The position numbers and the translations under genes were made by a program. Of a DNA stretch of 64,000 bases, positions 59,121 through 64,000 are shown piece after piece. Below the pieces are notes generated by a model, which was not told the origin of the DNA, did not search any database, and saw nothing but the letters and a program-made list of their open reading frames with translations. Each line of letters opens with the position of its first letter. The stretch's first letter is position 1. The stretch comes from Bryobacterales bacterium (lineage in GTDB: Bacteria; Acidobacteriota; Terriglobia; Bryobacterales; Bryobacteraceae): contig PMSX01000228.1 of the NCBI GenBank assembly GCA_003167495.1, positions 1 through 64,000 of the forward strand. The letters run 5' to 3'.

Positions 59121-59214
59121 CGGCGTTTCGTGGCGTAGCTTGCCGGGGCGGAACTTCATCTCCACTTTCTCGCGCAATCGAGCCTGCGCCTAAGCGTTTT
59201 TGTTGAATAGTTAT
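59121..59214 (+). pseudogene. Relic of the C-terminal region of a type II NADH dehydrogenase
   Basis: Ungapped DNA similarity to 25005-25097; frame reads RRFVA*LAGAELHLHFLAQSSLRLSVFVE* versus SGFLAWLAWAAIHLQFLAQSSLRMSVFLQ of ndh. Confidence 0.7.
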
Positions 59215-59458
59215 CGACCTGTCCCGCCGTACAGAGTGGCTTATGGCCCATCGTCAACCGGCGAATTTGCAACCCAACAAAACCCGGATCCGAAGGCTCC
59301 TCAGTTGTGAGTAGCGAACAAACAAGTTTACGAGAAAGCATATGTCGGCACCTAGTGCAAACCCGACGGACGATTCAGCGCTGCCCGGATTGAGGCGTTT
59401 CGAGCCAGTCCGACCATTCCGCCGTCTAGGTTAGTGCTGAAGCCATAGGAGGTAAACG

Positions 59459-60403
59459 ATGAGTGAAGTAATTTCCCAAAAAACAAGATCTCGGAAACCA
59501 GCAAAGGAGGAACCTACCGGCCGCCTGTTCTTCCTCGATCTGTCCATGGGTCGTGTGATGTCTTGCACGCCCGATGGCTCAGGCCTAAGAACGATCGTCA
59601 CCCTTGGACGGAAACTCCCCGATGGCATCGTCGTCGACCCGGACGCCGGTCACATTTACTGGACCAACATGGGTATCCCTAACGCGAATGACGGATCCGT
59701 TATGCGCGCGGACCTCGACGGCGGCAATATATCCACGATTGTTCCCGAAGGTGCCACCCATACGCCAAAGCAGCTCCAGTTAGACAAAAAGAACGGGCGG
59801 CTTTATTGGTCAGATCGCGAGGGAATGAGAGTCATGCGGGTCAACCTGGATGGCTCGAAGCTTGAAACTCTCGTCGACACAAGCCAGGGCGATCTACGGC
59901 CGGGGACGGATGCAACCAAGTGGTGCGTTGGGATAGCGCTCGACGTGGAACGCGGCCAGCTCTACTGGACCCAAAAAGGTCCCGACAACGCTGGTCAGGG
60001 TCGCATCTTTCGAGCTGGTCTCGAAATTCCAAAAGGACAACATGCGGAGCGTCGGGCAGACATCGACCTTCTCTATGGAGGTCTACCCGAGCCGATCGAC
60101 CTGGATCTCGATGTTGCAGCCCGCATGATGTACTGGACCGACCGCGGCGATCCGCCGCGAGGCAATACCGTAAATCGCGCGCCGATGGATGCGCCCTCCG
60201 GTCGCCGCGAAGAACCAGAAATCATTTTCAACCATCTCATGGAAGGAATTGGTTTAGCGCTGGATTTGAAAAATGCTCGCATGTTCTTAACCGACCTCGG
60301 CGGTTCCGTATATCGCTGCAATCTGGACGGGTCGGAAAGGAAGGTGCTCATGATCGCGGAAGGAAACTTGAGCGGTATTGCATACGCGGAAATTTCGAGT
60401 TGA
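59459..60403 (+). CDS. LDL-receptor class B (YWTD)-type beta-propeller protein
   Basis: Repeats IYWTNMG, LYWSDREG, LYWTQKG, MYWTDRG at blade-like spacing. Confidence 0.85.
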   Translation: MSEVISQKTRSRKPAKEEPTGRLFFLDLSMGRVMSCTPDGSGLRTIVTLGRKLPDGIVVDPDAGHIYWTNMGIPNANDGSVMRADLDGGNISTIVPEGATHTPKQLQLDKKNGRLYWSDREGMRVMRVNLDGSKLETLVDTSQGDLRPGTDATKWCVGIALDVERGQLYWTQKGPDNAGQGRIFRAGLEIPKGQHAERRADIDLLYGGLPEPIDLDLDVAARMMYWTDRGDPPRGNTVNRAPMDAPSGRREEPEIIFNHLMEGIGLALDLKNARMFLTDLGGSVYRCNLDGSERKVLMIAEGNLSGIAYAEISS

Positions 60404-60408
60404 CGGTC

Positions 60409-61203
60409 ATGGAGGAGATCATCACCGAACTTTCCGGCAACGTCTTGCGCGTCCAATTCAATCGCCCGTCTAAGAAGAACGCGATGACGGTGGCGATGTA
60501 CGCTGCCCTCGCAGAGGAGCTCGACCGAGCTGACCAGAACGATGAAGTTCGCGTCGTCCTGGTGCATGGCGCCGGCGATTCCTTCACGGCCGGCAATGAT
60601 TTGGCGGATTTCACGAGCCATCCTCCTGGGCCTGGCGATAGCCCACAGGCTAGATTCCTCAATGCGCTCATTCGATTCAGCAAACCGCTGATTGCAGCCG
60701 TGCACGGCGTCGCTATCGGGGGCGGGATGACGATGCTTCTGCATTTCGATTTCGTCTATGCCGCGGAAAGTACGAGATTTCAGCTCCCGTTCATCAACCT
60801 CGCGCTCGTACCCGAACTGGCGTCAAGCTACACGCTGCCGAGACAGATTGGATATCTGCCGGCGGCCGAGTTGATTCTCCTGGGTGAGCCATTCAGTGCG
60901 GCTCGCGCAAACGAGCTTGGTCTCGTGACGGCCGTCGTTCCCGATCAAACCGTCTCGGCTAAAGCCGCCGAGACCGCGATGAACCTCGCGCAAAAACCGG
61001 CCGAGGCACTAAGAGCCTGTAAGAAACTCATCAAGGCTCCAGACCGAGACTCCATTCATCAGGCCGTAAGTCGTGAACTCGATGAATTCGCCGCCAGAGT
61101 CCGATCCGCCGAAGCAAAAGAGGCCTTCGCGGCATTTCTCGAGAAGCGCAAGCCGGACTTTAATAGCACCAAGGCTCACCAGACGCCACTCAAGGCCTCC
61201 TAA
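60409..61203 (+). CDS. Enoyl-CoA hydratase/isomerase family protein
   Basis: 'VLVHGAGDSFTAGNDLADF', 'IAAVHGVAIGGGMTMLLHFDFVYAAESTRFQLPFINLALVPE'; start moved to ATG 60409, 3' of the propeller stop. Confidence 0.92.
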   Translation: MEEIITELSGNVLRVQFNRPSKKNAMTVAMYAALAEELDRADQNDEVRVVLVHGAGDSFTAGNDLADFTSHPPGPGDSPQARFLNALIRFSKPLIAAVHGVAIGGGMTMLLHFDFVYAAESTRFQLPFINLALVPELASSYTLPRQIGYLPAAELILLGEPFSAARANELGLVTAVVPDQTVSAKAAETAMNLAQKPAEALRACKKLIKAPDRDSIHQAVSRELDEFAARVRSAEAKEAFAAFLEKRKPDFNSTKAHQTPLKAS

Positions 61204-61340
61204 AGCGGGAAGCTTGCGCAAAGGGATCTCTATGAGAGAGGCTCAGGAGCGCAAAGGGCGCGGATGCGCGCCACCATGAGTGATCCGCAGCCCTTCCGGT
61301 GGCCGCTTGACACCGCGCCCGTCTTGCGCGTGTCTCCTAA

Positions 61341-61562
61341 GAAACCAAGCCGATAGGACAGTTCACCGCTGCGGAGCTGCCAATCGTCGCGGCGTTGTCC
61401 CGGGAGTCGAGTGAATCCGCTGGACGGCTGGTCGCTTTCCTGCGAAACGAGTTGTCCGGGTTCTCTTTCCCACTTTTTTGCGTGTCGTCCGACTTGCAAC
61501 GAAAGCTCGAGCAACATACGAAAGCAACTGACGGCGATCATCGACGAGATCTCATCAATTGA
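61341..61562 (+). pseudogene. Orphan open frame without ATG, possible gene remnant
   Basis: Hand translation after TAA 61338-61340: ETKPIGQFTAAELPIVAALSRESSESAGRLVAFLRNELSGFSFPLFCVSSDLQRKLEQHTKATDGDHRRDLIN*. Confidence 0.25.
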
Positions 61563-61667
61563 CGACCGCCGTCACCTGATTCGCTGAAGCCTGTGGTAGG
61601 CAACCCTCAGAAAACACTCATGATTCGTCCTCCCGTCGCATGGAAAAACAAATGCACTTAAGGGGGC

Positions 61668-62252
61668 ATGATGGAACACACAATCCCAAATGAGAGACTC
61701 CTTCAGGAGGGAGCGGCCGTCGCTACGTTCCTGGAGTCTCCCAGCGAACATTCCTTCGCTGACCTCTTCAAAATCTACACTCCACAACTGATCTCGTTCT
61801 TCCGCGCGCGTGGCTGCGAGACGGCCGTGAGCGAAGAACTTGGTCAGGAAGTGATGTTCATCGTCTATCGCAAAGCGGATCGACTTCGCGACCGCACCCT
61901 GTTTCGAGCGTGGCTGTTCAAAGTTGCACGAAACGCTCTCTGCCGTCACTACGGCAAACAAGCGCGCGAAGTGGATACGATCGCGCTGGAAAAGGCAGGC
62001 GATCATTTGGTTGCTTCCAGTAAAGCGCAGGCCGCGACACCCGCGTTCGAATTTCTGCACTGGATGTCATTTCTTGACTCCCGTGAGCGGGAAGCGCTGA
62101 CACTGCGCTTTGTCGAGGAATGGGAATACCACGAAATCGCTGCGGAGAAAGCGATTCCGATCGGCACTGTCCAGTGGCGTGTGTTCAATGCAAAAAAGAA
62201 ACTCGCGGTGCATCTCAAACGCCGCGAGAGAACGCTGCCAGTAACCCACTAA
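61668..62252 (+). CDS. RNA polymerase ECF sigma factor (SigZ-like)
   Basis: 'LFKIYTPQLISFFRARGCETAVSEELGQEVMFIVYRKADRLRDRTLFRAWLFKVARNALCRHY', 'EREALTLRFVEEWEYHEIAAEKAIPIGTVQWRVFNAKKKL'. Confidence 0.88.
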   Translation: MMEHTIPNERLLQEGAAVATFLESPSEHSFADLFKIYTPQLISFFRARGCETAVSEELGQEVMFIVYRKADRLRDRTLFRAWLFKVARNALCRHYGKQAREVDTIALEKAGDHLVASSKAQAATPAFEFLHWMSFLDSREREALTLRFVEEWEYHEIAAEKAIPIGTVQWRVFNAKKKLAVHLKRRERTLPVTH

Positions 62253-62264
62253 GGAGACAAAGCA

Positions 62265-63902
62265 ATGAGCGAAGACAAACGATCCGCTGTTCAGATGACG
62301 GTTCACGAGGCCACTTACAACCTCTTACGTCGTCTCGGCTTGACAACAGTTTTCGGCAACCCTGGGTCGACTGAGCAACCCTTTCTGAAGAATTTTCCGA
62401 AAGACTTTCAATATGTACTCGGTCTGCAGGAAGCGTCGGTTGTTGCAATGGCCGATGGATTTTCACAAGCGACCCAAAAGCCCGCGCTGGTGAACCTACA
62501 CTCAAGCGCTGGAACCGGTAACGGGATGTGCAATATCATGACGGCCTATCTGAACAAGACGCCACTCATCATCACGGCAGGTCAGCAGACACGCGAGATG
62601 ATTCTTTGCGACCCGCTCCTTACGAATCGGGATGAGACGGTGCTGCCCAGGCCATGGGTGAAGTGGGCGTATCAACCGGTCAGAGCCCAGGACGTCCCCG
62701 GAGCGATCATGCGGGCCTATGCAACCGCTTTGCAGCCTCCGGCGGGCCCGGTATACGTCTCAATCCCACTGGACGACTGGGACCAGCCCGCGCTGGGGAA
62801 CGCGGTCGTCCGAAGTGTCAGTTCACGCTGCTCGCCCGATCCTCAGCGAGTCGCGTTGTTCGCCGAGAGGATTCGGAAGAGCAAGAACCCAGTGTTGGTT
62901 TACGGACCGGAGATTGAACGATCGGGCGGTTGGGACTCGGCTGTCAAATTCGCCGAGCGCCTAAGGGCACCCGTGTATATTGCGCCGTTGTCCGATCGAG
63001 CGTCATTTCCTCAAACCCACCCCCAGTTTCGTGGTATGGCACCGATCGCGATCGGGCCAATGAGCAAAGCGCTTCGTGGTTATGACCTCATCATCGTGAT
63101 TGGCGCCCAAGTCTTCCGTTATTACCCGTTCGTTGCGGGTGATTACCTTCCCGAAGGTGCTGAGCTATTGCAGGTTACAAGCGACCCATACGATGCCGCG
63201 GCAGCCATTGTAGGAGACAGCCTCTTATCAGACACAAGACTGGCCCTGGAAGCGTTTATCGACGCCGTTCCCGTGGCGAAGTCGCGGCCCACTCTCGCCC
63301 CGTTGAGTATTGACAGGAAGCTTCCATCTCCACCCAATAGTCCTTTGACAGCGCTTGAGGCATTTGCCGCACTAAGTGAGTTGCGGCCCGACGACGCAAT
63401 TCTGGTAAATGAGACGGCGTCAAACAATGCCGATCTGTTGCAGTTCTGGCCAATCGTGAAGCCCGATTCTTATTACACCTTCGCTAGCGGCGGCCTGGGT
63501 TGGGGCTCACCTGCCGCGGTTGGCGTGGCCATTGCTGAAAAGAAGATGGGAACGGGCCGCGTGGTAGTGGCCGCCATTGGAGACGGGGCTTTCCAGTATT
63601 CAGTGCAGGACCTGTATACCGCCGCCCAATTGAAGCTGAAACTCATATTCATCGTGCCCTGCAACGGCGAATATGCGATTCTCAAGGAATTTGCCGTCCT
63701 CGAGAAGACACCAAACGTTCCGGCTCTTGATCTTCCTGGGCTGGACATCGTCGCTACTGCCAAGGCCTTCGGCTGCATTGGCGTTAGCGCCAATACGGCA
63801 GACGAAATCAAGAAGGAATTCGCTAAGGCACTCAAGGCCGAGGGGCCAACTGTGATCGCGATTCCCATTGCCCGGCAGGAGCGTGCCTTGGTGGCGGAGT
63901 AG
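62265..63902 (+). CDS. mdlC: ThDP-dependent enzyme, benzoylformate decarboxylase-like
   Basis: 'TTVFGNPGSTEQPFLKNFP', 'NLHSSAGTGNGMCNIMTAYLNKTPLIITAGQQTREM', 'AAIGDGAFQYSVQDLYTAAQLKLKLIFIVPCNGEYAILKEF'. Confidence 0.88.
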   Translation: MSEDKRSAVQMTVHEATYNLLRRLGLTTVFGNPGSTEQPFLKNFPKDFQYVLGLQEASVVAMADGFSQATQKPALVNLHSSAGTGNGMCNIMTAYLNKTPLIITAGQQTREMILCDPLLTNRDETVLPRPWVKWAYQPVRAQDVPGAIMRAYATALQPPAGPVYVSIPLDDWDQPALGNAVVRSVSSRCSPDPQRVALFAERIRKSKNPVLVYGPEIERSGGWDSAVKFAERLRAPVYIAPLSDRASFPQTHPQFRGMAPIAIGPMSKALRGYDLIIVIGAQVFRYYPFVAGDYLPEGAELLQVTSDPYDAAAAIVGDSLLSDTRLALEAFIDAVPVAKSRPTLAPLSIDRKLPSPPNSPLTALEAFAALSELRPDDAILVNETASNNADLLQFWPIVKPDSYYTFASGGLGWGSPAAVGVAIAEKKMGTGRVVVAAIGDGAFQYSVQDLYTAAQLKLKLIFIVPCNGEYAILKEFAVLEKTPNVPALDLPGLDIVATAKAFGCIGVSANTADEIKKEFAKALKAEGPTVIAIPIARQERALVAE

Positions 63903-63906
63903 GAGA

Positions 63907-64000
63907 ATGTCTATGCATAAACCAGTGCTCGTAGTTACAACTCAATTTCTCGATGAGATCGAGGCGCGCATCGATCGAGATTACGACGTGCGCCGCAATC
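63907..64000 (+). CDS. Start of a probable 2-hydroxyacid dehydrogenase (cut by window end)
   Basis: Hand translation MSMHKPVLVVTTQFLDEIEARIDRDYDVRRN, directly downstream of the benzoylformate decarboxylase-like gene. Confidence 0.4.
   Translation, partial: MSMHKPVLVVTTQFLDEIEARIDRDYDVRRN

Noticed and set aside
61646-61660. TGGAAAAACAAATGC as a sigma54 (-24/-12) promoter for the SigZ-like gene
   Set aside because: Only the GG/GC spacing and a few bases match, and it lies too close to the start codon. No convincing TGGCAC-N5-TTGC site was found by eye upstream of the main operons despite three sigma54 activators; a matrix scan is needed.
1-64000. tRNA, rRNA, CRISPR arrays, integrases or IS transposases
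   Set aside because: None recognised by reading; short RNA genes could be missed without tRNAscan or Infernal.

Overview
The window is about 64 kb of GC-moderate bacterial chromosome. Gene content and style, including degenerate GFVF/LGSF repeat DNA, propeller-type sensor kinases and an 'STGPRT' family protein, suggest an acidobacterium of the Solibacteres/Bryobacter type; this is inferred without any search. Left to right: (1) a PqiC-like lipoprotein plus an EmrA/EmrB/TolC-like efflux set and a matrixin-like protease; (2) a minus-strand Mla/Mce lipid-transport operon (STAS, MlaE, MlaF, MlaD) divergent from an ECF sigma factor; (3) a short higher-order repeat locus; (4) a respiratory super-operon: caa3-type oxidase subunits II, I and III, diheme cytochrome c, Rieske protein, cytochrome b-c fusion, CtaG-polyferredoxin fusion and heme O synthase; (5) a long acyl-CoA/CoA-transferase cluster with NDH-2, OsmC, RibA, RibB, AMP ligase, ALDH and LutABC; (6) two related signalling blocks (sigma54 activator, DoxX-like protein, propeller histidine kinase, NarL-type regulator) flanking an acetoin-type cluster (acetoacetate decarboxylase family, AlsD with an RHH-like extension, AlsS, WrbA, tautomerase, truncated D-lactate dehydrogenase); (7) a YWTD-propeller protein, crotonase, a second ECF sigma factor and a benzoylformate decarboxylase-like enzyme. 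No tRNA, rRNA or CRISPR array was recognised. The best leads are the duplicated signalling cassette, an intergenically enriched octamer CCAACAAA/TTTGTTGG (often in inverted pairs, once inside a symmetric nested inverted repeat), a perfect 13-bp terminator-like hairpin in the leader of a histidine kinase gene, the CtaG-polyferredoxin fusion, and several gene relics (NDH-2, D-lactate dehydrogenase, orphan frames).
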